DNA of 47,033 nt from Salegentibacter agarivorans (GCF_900113135.1 NZ_FOOH01000032.1:1-47033); one strand, 5' to 3'. Positions 8,399 through 17,195 are shown, numbered from the stretch's first letter. Notes: generated by a model not told the origin, from the letters alone. Numbers and translations are program-made.

Positions 8399-8756
8399 TT
8401 CTCTTTTTTGTTATTAACCATTGGGTCAGCCAATTTAATGGCATAAATCGGCAATAATTAGTTGTGAAAATTTTCTTTGGATGGTTATTGTAAAGGTAGG
8501 AAAATAAAGCCTTTAAAGCTGAATTATTAGCAGCAAACAATAAAATTATAGGCTTTGTAAAATTCTCCATTATTTTTAATCTTTCAACTGTGAAAGCCAA
8601 ATAAATAGCAGTAATTTTGGAGTGCAAACTACCCCGGGACAAGCTCCTGGAGTATTTTATGAAATATTAGAATTAAAAATTGAAAATATTTCAAAATTCA
8701 CTTCTTAGGTAAATTTACGGCATTAGCCCAATGTTAAGTGTTATATACTTGTTAAA
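8399..8756. other. Intergenic stretch without a supported gene
   Basis: A 92-codon minus-strand frame crosses this 358-base gap but overlaps the start of the GNAT-like gene and has no recognisable domain or sensible composition, so it is not called. ACCCCGGGACAAGCTCCTGG near 8631-8650 resembles the CGGGGCAAGCTC segment of a dispersed repeat (see 36117), so part of the gap may be repeat debris. Confidence 0.5.
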
Positions 8757-9458
8757 ATGACTGAAGAAAACCAGTTGATTCACGTTTATTTTATGCCCGG
8801 TATGGCTGCTAATTCTTCCATATTTGAATTTATAAAACTTCCAGAAGACCGTTTTAAAATGCATTTTTTAGAATGGATTATTCCTAAAAAAGAGGAAAGC
8901 CTTAAAAGTTATGCCTTGCGTATGAATAAATACGTAAAGCACGAAAATGTAGTCTTGATTGGTGTATCTTTTGGCGGGGTTATTGTGCAGGAAATGGCAA
9001 AGAGTCTTAATCTTAAAAGACTTATTATTATTTCTAGTGTAAAGTGTAGAGAAGAATTGCCAAGGCGTATGCGATACGCCGCCAGCACAGGTTTATTTAA
9101 ACTTATACCTACAAGTTTGTTTGATTATGTAGATCATTTTGAAAAGATTGCTGTAGGAGATTTTATTAAAAAAAGGGCGAAACTTTACCGGCAATATCTT
9201 TCAGTTAGGAATCAGCGTTATTTAGACTGGGCTATAGAAAATATGGTTTTATGGAATTGTGCCAAAGCCCAAAAAGGCATTGTTCATATTCACGGTGATA
9301 AAGACGAAATTTTTCCTATAAAATATATTCCGGAATGTATTACCGTAAAAGGTGGGACTCATATAATGATTTTGAATCGTTATCGTTGGTTTAATAAGTA
9401 TCTTCCTGAAATAATACTTTCAGGAAAAATTGAAGAGAAAAATAAAAAATTGAATTAA
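8757..9458 (+). CDS. Alpha/beta hydrolase
   Basis: The 233-residue cytosolic protein has an alpha/beta hydrolase core. The nucleophile elbow is IGVSFGGVIV (Ser), the acid is in HGDKDEIFP (Asp) and the histidine is in KGGTHIMIL. The oxyanion region is FMPGMAANSS near the N-terminus. The substrate is unknown; probably a small ester or lactone. It heads a very tight operon: one base separates it from the transglycosylase gene, which itself abuts cardiolipin synthase. This suggests envelope maintenance, but that link is only contextual. Confidence 0.85.
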   Translation: MTEENQLIHVYFMPGMAANSSIFEFIKLPEDRFKMHFLEWIIPKKEESLKSYALRMNKYVKHENVVLIGVSFGGVIVQEMAKSLNLKRLIIISSVKCREELPRRMRYAASTGLFKLIPTSLFDYVDHFEKIAVGDFIKKRAKLYRQYLSVRNQRYLDWAIENMVLWNCAKAQKGIVHIHGDKDEIFPIKYIPECITVKGGTHIMILNRYRWFNKYLPEIILSGKIEEKNKKLN

Positions 9459-9459
9459 T

Positions 9460-10419
9460 ATGAAAATTTTAAAATCTGTATTAGTTATAGTGGGACTTTT
9501 CACTATTGTGTTTGTAAGTATACAAGCTGCTCAACAGTCTCCAGATTCTAACAACGAGGCTACAGCTGAATCTTCTGTAGCCAATCAAAAAGAGCGTCCG
9601 GTAAAAGATTATAATATCTATGCACTCCCAATGCCTGAGAATATAAACTTTGCAGGAGAAGAGGTGCCAATTGATGATCCAGATATTTACGAAAGAATGG
9701 ACAGGGAATTGCTGGTAAATACCTACTGGCAATCTAATGCCTTGCTTTTAATAAAGCGGGCCAATCAATATTTTCCAATTATTGAACCTATTCTGAAGGA
9801 AGAAGGTGTGCCAGACGATTTTAAATACCTGGCTGTAATTGAAAGCGGTTTAACACAGGCAGTTTCTCCTGCAGGAGCCAAAGGTTTTTGGCAAATTATG
9901 GAAGGTACGGGGAAAGATTACGGTTTAGAGATAAATGGAAATGTAGACGAACGCTACCATATTGAAAAATCTACCCGTGTGGCTGCCGATTATCTAAAGA
10001 AATCTAAAGAAAAATTTGGTAGCTGGACAATGGCGGCTGCCGCTTATAACGCCGGGAATAGAGGCGTTGAAAGACAGTTAGAACGTCAAAAAGTAGATGA
10101 TTATTACGAATTATTGCTTGGGGAAGAAACCGGAAGATATATGTTTAGAATCCTTGCTATAAAAGAGATTTTAAGCAATCCTGAACAATACGGCTTCAAT
10201 TTTGAAGAAAAACATCTTTACAAACATATTTCAACCAAAACGGTAAAAGTTGATACCGTGGTTAAAGATTTCGCCGATTTTGCGCATCATTTTGATATTA
10301 ATTATAAGATCTTGAAAATCCATAATCCCTGGCTTAGGGAAGCACATTTAAATAATGCATCCAGAAAGGAATACGAGATTAAGATCCCTGCAGAGAAAAC
10401 TTACACCGCGGTAAAGTAA
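9460..10419 (+). CDS. Lytic transglycosylase, MltD-like SLT domain, no LysM
   Basis: The 319-residue exported protein has an N-terminal signal or anchor (about residues 1-25, VLVIVGLFTIVFVS). The SLT catalytic domain spans about residues 105-215: AVIESGLTQAVSPAGAKGFWQIM contains the catalytic Glu (ESG), followed by AAAYNAGNRGVERQL and the later GEETGRYMFRILA. It cleaves peptidoglycan glycan strands to anhydromuramyl ends. Unlike classical MltD, no LysM repeats are visible in the C-terminal 80 residues, although the fold there may be a divergent one. It is the middle gene of a three-gene operon. Confidence 0.9.
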   Translation: MKILKSVLVIVGLFTIVFVSIQAAQQSPDSNNEATAESSVANQKERPVKDYNIYALPMPENINFAGEEVPIDDPDIYERMDRELLVNTYWQSNALLLIKRANQYFPIIEPILKEEGVPDDFKYLAVIESGLTQAVSPAGAKGFWQIMEGTGKDYGLEINGNVDERYHIEKSTRVAADYLKKSKEKFGSWTMAAAAYNAGNRGVERQLERQKVDDYYELLLGEETGRYMFRILAIKEILSNPEQYGFNFEEKHLYKHISTKTVKVDTVVKDFADFAHHFDINYKILKIHNPWLREAHLNNASRKEYEIKIPAEKTYTAVK

Positions 10420-11883
10420 ATGAGTGCTTTCCTGGATAATTTTTGGTGGGTACTTCTAACTATCAATTTTATAATCGTTTTTATAACGGCCGGTTACGAA
10501 TTAATGCATTTTAGAGAACCGGTAAAAAGTATTTCGCTCATTTTTGCACTTTTTGTACTACCGGTTATAGGCCTATTGGTCTATTACTTTTTTGCCCAGG
10601 AATTTAGGAAAAGCAAGTTATTTAACCGTAAAAAACTGTACGACCAGAAGATTATTAAGCATTGGGAAGATAAACTAATGCTTAATAAAAAAGATCTGGT
10701 TAATTTAAATCAGGAGTGTGTTAATCAAAAGATCAAGCTGGTTCACTTACTGCAAAATAATCAAAAGAAACCGGTTACTTTCTTAAATAAAGTCCGTGTC
10801 CTTATAAATGGCGAAAATAAGTTCTCAGCCTTATTTGAAGATATTAAGAAAGCCCAGGATCATATTCATATAGAATATTATATTTTTAATAGTGGTAGAA
10901 TAGGAAATCGACTTATTTTATTACTGTGTGAAAAGGCTGAGGAAGGCGTGAAAGTACGGGTTAGTTACGATTACGTAGCGAGCAGACTTTCATCAAAAGC
11001 GGTTAAAAAAATGAAATCCTACGGAATTGAAATTTATCCGTTTATGCCGGTTTGGTTTCCCAATTTAACCCGAAAATTAAACTATCGCAATCATCGAAAA
11101 ATGGCGATTATAGACGGGAATATTGGGTTTATTGGAGGAATTAATATATGTGATGAATATGTGAATTTTGAAGAAAACCCGCAAGAAAAAATGTTCTGGC
11201 GAGATACTCATCTTAGAATTGAAGGCCACGCCGTAAAATCTTTGCAGGCTCAATTTTTACTGAATTTTAATTTTATTAGTGGAAAAGAACTTAAAATTAA
11301 AGATAGTTTTTTTCCGAAGATAGATTTAACCGAAAATACTGCGGTTCAAATTGCCGCCAGTGGCCCCGATACCGATTGGCAAAATATTATGGAAGCCATT
11401 CTAACCGCAATAAATACTGCTGATAAATATATTTATATAACCACACCTTATTTTATTCCAAACAATCAAATTCTTACCGCCTTGTGTATGGCAAGTAGGA
11501 TAGGAGTAGAAGTTAAAATTATTATTCCCGAAAAAGGAGATTCGGTGATTGCACGTTATGCCACCAATTCTTATATAGAAAAATTACTGGAATCTGGGGT
11601 TCAGGTTTTTCATTATCATAAAGGGATGGTCCACGCTAAGACTATGGTGGTAGATGGTGTACTAACCAGTATTGGTTCCTGTAATCTGGATAATCGCAGT
11701 TTTGATATTAACTTTGAGATCAATGCATTTTTATACGATAAAAAAGTGGCTGGAGAAATGACTGGGGTTTATAAAAATGACCTTAAAGAAACCACCGAGC
11801 TAACTATAAATGAATGGATGCAACGCCCGGCTTTAGAAAAAATAAGAGAAGCCCTGGCCAGGCTCTGGGCTCCATTGCTTTAA
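10420..11883 (+). CDS. cls: Cardiolipin synthase (PLD superfamily)
   Basis: The 487-residue membrane enzyme condenses two phosphatidylglycerols to cardiolipin and glycerol. Two N-terminal helices (about residues 8-30 and 38-60) form the PLDc_N region. HKD motifs are NHRKMAIIDG (about residue 225) and HAKTMVVDG (about 403), each with the downstream GSCN/GG pattern. The length is typical of bacterial ClsA (about 480-490). Its ATG directly follows the transglycosylase stop with no spacer, so translation is likely coupled. The C-terminus LARLWAPLL is the family's usual membrane-associated tail. Confidence 0.93.
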   Translation: MSAFLDNFWWVLLTINFIIVFITAGYELMHFREPVKSISLIFALFVLPVIGLLVYYFFAQEFRKSKLFNRKKLYDQKIIKHWEDKLMLNKKDLVNLNQECVNQKIKLVHLLQNNQKKPVTFLNKVRVLINGENKFSALFEDIKKAQDHIHIEYYIFNSGRIGNRLILLLCEKAEEGVKVRVSYDYVASRLSSKAVKKMKSYGIEIYPFMPVWFPNLTRKLNYRNHRKMAIIDGNIGFIGGINICDEYVNFEENPQEKMFWRDTHLRIEGHAVKSLQAQFLLNFNFISGKELKIKDSFFPKIDLTENTAVQIAASGPDTDWQNIMEAILTAINTADKYIYITTPYFIPNNQILTALCMASRIGVEVKIIIPEKGDSVIARYATNSYIEKLLESGVQVFHYHKGMVHAKTMVVDGVLTSIGSCNLDNRSFDINFEINAFLYDKKVAGEMTGVYKNDLKETTELTINEWMQRPALEKIREALARLWAPLL

Positions 11884-12597
11884 TTATTCCGGTGTAATGG
11901 CGCTCCATTTTATTTCTTCCTTCTTTTCTGAATTACCAATAAGATTATTGGTAATTGCGGAATTAATCGCTTCGTAATTAAGTTCAAAAGATTCTTCTTT
12001 AGATAAATTATAAGGATGAAAAATACTCCTTTTAATATCCCTAATTTCCCGGTCACCGCCAATTAAATAGCACGTTGGTAAACCTAAAGAATGTTTCAGG
12101 TTTTCTACCACAAAAGCGTGGTTGTTCCTGGTTTCATCTACATATAATACATTTATATGTGAATTAAATTGTTTGGAAAGTTTTTTGGCGGTTTCTTTTT
12201 TATCCCAAAACACAATTACAAAATCAATTTTATCCCGGTATTTATCGGCTAGTTCATTAAGTGCTGGTATTTCGCCTTTCCCCGGGATGCACCAGGAAGC
12301 ATAGGTTAATAAATAAACGGGCTTTTTATAATCGTATAGCGTAACTTTTTTTCCTTTGAGATTTAGAAATTTAAAATTGTCTATATATGTTCCCTGCAGT
12401 TTAGCGGTAACAAAGTTTTCAAATAACCGGTCGGCTTCTTCAAAGCGCCTGTATCTATAAGCCGCTTTTGCTTCCTTATTATATTCAGGTAAGTGCATAA
12501 CAAGTGCATCAGAGAAATAGAGCTTGTCGCTTTTCTCTGTTTGAGCCTGTATATTTAAGCCTAAAATTATAAAAAAGAGGAGTAAAAGTCTCTTCAT
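11884..12597 (-). CDS. TlpA-like thioredoxin-fold protein with CxxG active site
   Basis: The 237-residue exported protein has a signal peptide (KRLLLLFFIILGLNIQAQ). A thioredoxin domain spans about residues 75-205, with the usual LKGKKVTLYDYK, then TYASWCIPGKGEIPAL, and a cis-Pro region LGLPTCYLI. In TlpA/ResA proteins the motif is WCxPC; here bases 12285-12300 read Trp-Cys-Ile-Pro-Gly, so the resolving cysteine is Gly. It may act as a monothiol or isomerase-like protein, or another Cys (LGLPTC) may help. A TATCTTTG box lies upstream at 12630-12623. The periplasmic role is unknown. Confidence 0.85.
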   Translation of the reverse strand: MKRLLLLFFIILGLNIQAQTEKSDKLYFSDALVMHLPEYNKEAKAAYRYRRFEEADRLFENFVTAKLQGTYIDNFKFLNLKGKKVTLYDYKKPVYLLTYASWCIPGKGEIPALNELADKYRDKIDFVIVFWDKKETAKKLSKQFNSHINVLYVDETRNNHAFVVENLKHSLGLPTCYLIGGDREIRDIKRSIFHPYNLSKEESFELNYEAINSAITNNLIGNSEKKEEIKWSAITPE

Positions 12598-12622
12598 GCA
12601 CTTTGTTCTGTTTAGTTAAAAA

Positions 12623-12630
12623 CAAAGATA
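12623..12630 (-). promoter_or_regulatory. -7 box TATCTTTG for the TlpA-like gene
   Basis: Read on the minus strand the sequence is TATCTTTG, 26 bases before the ATG. A TTTC at 12654-12651 lies about 20 bases upstream, close to the expected -33 spacing. Confidence 0.5.
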
Positions 12631-12737
12631 CTTCGGAAGAAACTATTGCTGAAATATTATCGCTGAAGGGTCAATATTTTGGCCAAAAGTTGCGGAAAAA
12701 TTAATGAAAGCTGAAATTAACTAAATTTATGTAAAAA

Positions 12738-13253
12738 TTAGATTTTCTTCATTTGCTGCTTCATCATCTTAATCTGGTCTTTAAGCATTCCGTGCTTATC
12801 CAGTTTTTTAGCTTCAGCAAGTAAATTGGTAGCTTCTCTTTTTCGGCGTTTTGTCATTGCAATTCCCGCCAGGTTTAATTTTGCCATCGCCAGGTCCTGA
12901 TCCATTGCCAGGCCTAATTTAATAGCACGTTTAAAGAATTTTTCGGCTTGCGTAATATTGGTTTGGGAAACCATTAGCCCGTGTAGATACCAGTAATAAC
13001 CCTGTTGTTTTTGGGTAAGCGCGGTTTCTGGATTTTTAATTTTATCTAACCACTTTTTTGCGCCGGGAAAATCTTGTTTTCTAAGTCGCAAGAAAGCAAG
13101 TAATATCATTTCATTTTTAAAATACAGGAATATAAAAATTAAGGAAAGTAGGATGTACATAATACCATTTCCAATGTTTCCTTCTATAAACTGCCAAATG
13201 GCAAGACCTATTACAGCTCCCGCTAAAACTAATTTGATATTCTTATTAAACAT
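12738..13253 (-). CDS. Membrane-anchored TPR-like protein next to rpmH
   Basis: The 171-residue protein has two N-terminal membrane segments (about residues 8-22 and 28-50) followed by helical repeats. The repeats resemble TPR units, for example YYWYLHGLMVSQTNITQAEKFF and LAMAKLNLAGIAMTKRR, and the C-terminus KMMKQQMKKI is basic. The helices would lie in the cytoplasm. Flavobacterial genomes often carry a protein of this type beside the ribosomal protein L34 gene. No function is known. It is divergent from rpmH. Confidence 0.65.
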   Translation of the reverse strand: MFNKNIKLVLAGAVIGLAIWQFIEGNIGNGIMYILLSLIFIFLYFKNEMILLAFLRLRKQDFPGAKKWLDKIKNPETALTQKQQGYYWYLHGLMVSQTNITQAEKFFKRAIKLGLAMDQDLAMAKLNLAGIAMTKRRKREATNLLAEAKKLDKHGMLKDQIKMMKQQMKKI

Positions 13254-13317
13254 AAATGCTTTTATTTTGGAAGCGGCAAAGGTAAGAAAAACAATTAAAA
13301 ATAATTTAAATTACCTC

Positions 13318-13347
13318 TTGTAATAGTTAAAAAGCTTTGTATATTTG
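13318..13347 (+). promoter_or_regulatory. rpmH promoter, TTG-N19-TATATTTG
   Basis: CTTG (TTG at 13318-13320) and TATATTTG (13340-13347) are separated by exactly 19 bases, the canonical Bacteroidota primary sigma arrangement (TTTG-N19-TAnnTTTG). The rpmH ATG follows 59 bases after the -7 box. Confidence 0.8.
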
Positions 13348-13406
13348 CACGCAGTTTTACAGAGAGCTAAAAAAACGATTATTCAGAAGATTTAAAGATA
13401 TTTAAA

Positions 13407-13565
13407 ATGAAAAGAACGTTTCAACCATCCAAGAGAAAAAGAAAGAACAAGCACGGTTTTCGAGAAAGAATGGCTAGTGCAAACGGAAGAAAAGTCCTCG
13501 CCAGAAGAAGGGCTAAAGGAAGAAAGAAAATATCTGTCTCTTCTGAAAACAGACATAAGCACTAA
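13407..13565 (+). CDS. rpmH: 50S ribosomal protein L34
   Basis: The 52-residue basic protein begins [18 protein letters not shown] and continues [17 protein letters not shown]. This is the universal L34 pattern with slight extension at the C-terminus ([11 protein letters not shown]). It is part of the large ribosomal subunit. A canonical promoter lies upstream and a strong terminator downstream, so it is monocistronic. The usual neighbours rnpA and dnaA are not seen here. Confidence 0.97.
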   Translation: MKRTFQPSKRKRKNKHGFRERMASANGRKVLARRRAKGRKKISVSSENRHKH

Positions 13566-13589
13566 TGAGAATTAGGATTTAAAATATTT

Positions 13590-13625
13590 AAAGGTGTTAC
13601 TTTTTTTAGTAACGCCTTTTTTTAT
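13590..13625 (+). terminator. rpmH terminator
   Basis: AAAGGTGTTACT (13590-13601) pairs with AGTAACGCCTTT (13608-13619), with one G-T pair, and is followed by a T-run to about 13624. Confidence 0.9.
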
Positions 13626-13677
13626 ATCCAATCGCTTCCTTACTTTTATGTTTCATATGCTACAATCCTGATAAAAA

Positions 13678-16530
13678 ATGCCCAAAAACAACAACCTTAA
13701 AAGTATCCTTATTATTGGCTCCGGACCTATTATTATAGGCCAGGCCTGCGAATTTGATTATGCCGGAACACAGTCTTTACGCTCCTTGCGTGAAGATGGG
13801 ATAGAGACTATCCTGCTTAACTCCAATCCGGCTACAATTATGACAGATCCGTCTATGGCAGATCACGTCTATCTAAAACCTTTAACTACAAAGTCTATTG
13901 TAGAAATTCTTAAAAAGCATCCCAATATAGATGCAGTTCTACCAACAATGGGTGGCCAAACTGCTTTAAATCTCTGTATTGAAGCCGATGAAAAAGGAAT
14001 TTGGGAAGATTTTGGAATAAAATTAATAGGGGTAGATATTGACGCCATTAATATTACCGAAGATCGCGAAAAGTTTAAACAGCTTATGGGGAGAATTGGA
14101 ATTCCAGTAGCCCCGGCAAAAACGGTGACCTCTTATCTTCAGGGAAAAGAAGTTGCGCAGGAGTTTGGTTTTCCTTTAGTGATTCGTGCCTCTTTTACTT
14201 TAGGTGGAAGTGGAGCTTCGTTTGTACACGGTCCAGATGAGTTTGATGAAAAACTTACCCACGGCCTGGAAGCTTCGCCAATTCACGAGGTGCTAATAGA
14301 CAAAGCACTTTTAGGTTGGAAGGAATATGAATTAGAACTTCTAAGAGACAAGAACGATAATGTGGTAATTATTTGTTCTATAGAAAATATGGATCCAATG
14401 GGGATCCACACCGGCGATTCTATTACAGTAGCTCCCGCAATGACATTAAGCGATACCGCTTACCAGCGTATGCGTGATATGGCGATAAAAATGATGCGTA
14501 GCATTGGCGATTTTGCCGGTGGATGTAACGTACAGTTTGCGGTGAGTCCAGACGAAAAGGAAGATATTATTGCGATAGAAATTAACCCAAGGGTTTCAAG
14601 ATCTTCTGCCTTAGCTTCTAAAGCAACCGGGTATCCCATAGCGAAAATTGCAACAAAACTGGCAATTGGGTATAACTTAGATGAATTGGAAAACCAGATT
14701 ACTAAATCTACATCGGCTTTATTTGAGCCTACTTTAGATTACGTGATCGTGAAAATCCCGCGCTGGAATTTCGATAAATTTGAGGGCGCAGACCGCACCT
14801 TAGGACTTCAAATGAAATCTGTGGGAGAGGTGATGGGAATTGGCCGTTCCTTTCAGGAGGCCTTACATAAAGCCACACAATCACTTGAGATTAAAAGAAA
14901 CGGACTTGGAGCTGACGGAAAAAGCTACACCAAGTACGACGAAATTATAGAAAAACTTACTTACGCTAGTTGGGATCGTGTTTTTGTGATTTATGATGCA
15001 ATACAGGCGGGAATTCCGTTAAGCCGCATTCACGAGATCACTAAAATAGATATGTGGTTCTTGCGTCAATACGAAGAGCTTTATGCTTTAGATGTAGAGA
15101 TCTCTAAGCACGATAAAGAATCTCTACCAAAAGATCTTTTGCTGGAAGCGAAACAAAAAGGTTTTGCCGATAGGCAAATAGCACATATGCTGGATTGTCT
15201 GGAAAGTGAAGTTTATAATAAACGGGTAGATCTGGGAATAAATAGGGTTTATAAACTTGTAGATACCTGTGCGGCTGAATTTAAAGCTGAAACCCCTTAT
15301 TACTATTCCACTTTTGAAGCCGAAATTGAAACTCCAGACGGCAAACGTTATGTAGATAACGAAAGTAAGGTGAGCGAGAAGAAAAAGATTGTAGTTCTTG
15401 GTTCTGGACCCAACCGAATAGGTCAGGGGATTGAATTTGACTACAGTTGTGTGCACGGTGTATTGGCCGCTTCAGAATGCGGTTACGAAACCATCATGAT
15501 AAACTGTAACCCTGAGACGGTTTCTACCGATTTTGATATTGCCGATAAACTTTATTTTGAACCGGTTTTCTGGGAACATATTTATGATATTATTCGTCAC
15601 GAAAAACCAGAAGGAGTGATCGTTCAGCTTGGTGGACAGACTGCACTGAAATTAGCTGAAAAACTGGATCGCTACGGAATTAAAATTATGGGAACCAGCT
15701 TTGAAGCTTTAGATCTTGCTGAAGATCGCGGAAGCTTCTCAAAGTTGCTTCAGGCTAACGATATTCCTTACCCTGAATTTGGAACCGCTGAAACTGCTGA
15801 AGAAGCCCTGGCATTAGCCGATGAACTTGATTTCCCAATCCTAGTTAGACCTTCATACGTATTAGGTGGGCAGGGGATGAAGATCGTGATCAATAAGGAC
15901 GAACTAGAAGAAACAGTAGTAGATTTACTTCGAAAAATCCCGAATAATAAATTGTTACTGGATCATTATTTAGATGGTGCTATAGAAGCTGAAGCAGATG
16001 CAATTTGTGACGGGGAAGATGTTCATATTATAGGAATAATGGAGCATATTGAACCTTGCGGAATCCACTCTGGAGATTCTAATGCCTTGTTACCTCCTTT
16101 TAACCTTGGAGACCTGGTGATGGAGCAGATAAAAGACCATACCCGTAAGATCGCTTTAGCGCTTAATACAGTTGGTTTAATAAATATCCAGTTCGCTATT
16201 AAAGATGATATGGTGTATATCATTGAGGCCAATCCTAGAGCTTCCAGAACGGTGCCGTTTATCGCGAAGGCTTATAAAGAACCTTATGTGAACTACGCGA
16301 CCAAAGTGATGCTTGGTGAAAAGAAAATCAAGGATTTCAAATTTAATCCGAAGTTAGAAGGTTATGCAATAAAACAACCGGTATTTTCTTTCAATAAGTT
16401 TCATAAAGTGAACAAGCAACTAGGTCCTGAAATGAAAAGTACAGGGGAAAGTATTCTCTTTATTGATAGCTTAAGGGACGATGCCTTTTACGACCTGTAT
16501 AGTAGGAGGAAGATGTATTTGAGTAAGTAG
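13678..16530 (+). CDS. carB: Carbamoyl-phosphate synthase large subunit, lacking the MGS-like domain
   Basis: The 950-residue enzyme makes carbamoyl phosphate from bicarbonate, ammonia from the CarA glutaminase, and 2 ATP, for pyrimidine and arginine synthesis. Both halves are visible: SILIIGSGPIIIGQACEFDY at the N-terminus and VVLGSGPNRIGQGIEFDYSC near residue 573, each followed by an ATP-grasp domain (for example EINPRVSRSSALASKATGYP and EANPRASRTVPFIAKAY). E. coli CarB is about 1073 residues; this one ends soon after FNKFHKVNKQLGPEMKSTGE, so the C-terminal regulatory MGS domain (UMP/ornithine site) is missing. That appears usual in flavobacteria. carA is not adjacent. Confidence 0.95.
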   Translation: MPKNNNLKSILIIGSGPIIIGQACEFDYAGTQSLRSLREDGIETILLNSNPATIMTDPSMADHVYLKPLTTKSIVEILKKHPNIDAVLPTMGGQTALNLCIEADEKGIWEDFGIKLIGVDIDAINITEDREKFKQLMGRIGIPVAPAKTVTSYLQGKEVAQEFGFPLVIRASFTLGGSGASFVHGPDEFDEKLTHGLEASPIHEVLIDKALLGWKEYELELLRDKNDNVVIICSIENMDPMGIHTGDSITVAPAMTLSDTAYQRMRDMAIKMMRSIGDFAGGCNVQFAVSPDEKEDIIAIEINPRVSRSSALASKATGYPIAKIATKLAIGYNLDELENQITKSTSALFEPTLDYVIVKIPRWNFDKFEGADRTLGLQMKSVGEVMGIGRSFQEALHKATQSLEIKRNGLGADGKSYTKYDEIIEKLTYASWDRVFVIYDAIQAGIPLSRIHEITKIDMWFLRQYEELYALDVEISKHDKESLPKDLLLEAKQKGFADRQIAHMLDCLESEVYNKRVDLGINRVYKLVDTCAAEFKAETPYYYSTFEAEIETPDGKRYVDNESKVSEKKKIVVLGSGPNRIGQGIEFDYSCVHGVLAASECGYETIMINCNPETVSTDFDIADKLYFEPVFWEHIYDIIRHEKPEGVIVQLGGQTALKLAEKLDRYGIKIMGTSFEALDLAEDRGSFSKLLQANDIPYPEFGTAETAEEALALADELDFPILVRPSYVLGGQGMKIVINKDELEETVVDLLRKIPNNKLLLDHYLDGAIEAEADAICDGEDVHIIGIMEHIEPCGIHSGDSNALLPPFNLGDLVMEQIKDHTRKIALALNTVGLINIQFAIKDDMVYIIEANPRASRTVPFIAKAYKEPYVNYATKVMLGEKKIKDFKFNPKLEGYAIKQPVFSFNKFHKVNKQLGPEMKSTGESILFIDSLRDDAFYDLYSRRKMYLSK

Positions 16531-16537
16531 GACAAAC

Positions 16538-16574
16538 AGACCTCACAGGTTTCTAAAACCTGTGAGGTCTTTAC
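16538..16574. terminator. Perfect 15-bp palindrome after carB
   Basis: AGACCTCACAGGTTT (16538-16552) and AAACCTGTGAGGTCT (16556-16570) pair perfectly around a CTA loop, followed by TTTA. It starts 8 bases after the carB stop and probably ends the transcript. It resembles the palindromes at 16727 and 20276 in its AGGTTT/AAACCT core. Confidence 0.8.
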
Positions 16575-16613
16575 TTATTATGAAAAATAAAGCTCTTGAA
16601 AGAATTAAATAAT

Positions 16614-16693
16614 CGTCATCCTGAATTTATTTCAGGATCTAAGATCTTAATAATTATAAAAATGTTAGAAGCTGAAACAAGTTCAGCTTGACG
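16614..16693. repeat. CGTCA..TGACG paired-hairpin repeat
   Basis: The left hairpin ATCCTGAA/TTCAGGAT and the right hairpin AGCTGAA/TTCAGCT are flanked by CGTCA (16614-16618) and TGACG (16689-16693). The inner TCTAA/TTAGA is also complementary. Same design as 43353-43421 but with different stem bases. Confidence 0.75.
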
Positions 16694-16726
16694 AAACCAG
16701 TTCTTTTTACTCAACACAATAAACCA

Positions 16727-16760
16727 AAAACCTACAAGGTGTTTAAACTTTGTAGGTTTT
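16727..16760. terminator. Terminator-like palindrome AAAACCTACAAGGT..ACTTTGTAGGTTTT
   Basis: A 14-bp stem (16727-16740 with 16747-16760) contains one G-T pair. It lies 43 bases before the DUF423 gene and belongs to the same family as the palindrome at 20276. Confidence 0.65.
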
Positions 16761-16802
16761 CTAACTTAAATAAATAACCTCTCAGGATTATAATTATAAC
16801 TA

Positions 16803-17195
16803 ATGAAAGAAATTGTACTCATAATAGGTGGAATCTACGGCACACTTGCAGTAGTTTTTGGTGCTTTTGGAGCCCACGCTTTAAAAAAGCGTTTTTCTGA
16901 AGATCAGCTAAAAAGTTTTGAATCAGGAGTAAAATACCAAATGTACCACGCAATTATGCTTATAATTTCCGGAATAGTTTTTCCGTTTATTGGTATTTCT
17001 CAGCAGCTTATTGCCTGGTTTTTTATAATTGGAATATTTCTGTTCTCTTTTAGTATTTATGGTTTAACCCTAAGCGATTCCGTTGGAAAGAAAATAAAGA
17101 TTTTAGGACCAATAACTCCACTTGGCGGACTTCTGTTAATTCTGGGTTGGATCTTTTTCACTATAAGTATCGCTGATATTGCGCTTTACTTATAA
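16803..17195 (+). CDS. DUF423 family membrane protein
   Basis: The 130-residue protein has four hydrophobic segments and the family start GGIYGTLAVVFGAFGAHALKK, then KYQMYHAIMLI, typical of DUF423 (E. coli YgdD). The C-terminal GPITPLGGLLLILGW is also family-like. No biochemical role is established. It converges on the SBF-like transporter gene and overlaps it by six bases. Confidence 0.9.
   Translation: MKEIVLIIGGIYGTLAVVFGAFGAHALKKRFSEDQLKSFESGVKYQMYHAIMLIISGIVFPFIGISQQLIAWFFIIGIFLFSFSIYGLTLSDSVGKKIKILGPITPLGGLLLILGWIFFTISIADIALYL

Noticed and set aside
8364-8642. 92-codon minus-strand frame upstream of the GNAT-like gene
   Set aside because: It overlaps the start of the GNAT-like gene, has no recognisable domain and contains repeat-like sequence.
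15124-15456. 110-codon minus-strand frame inside carB
   Set aside because: It is a shadow of the highly conserved carB frame with no domain of its own.
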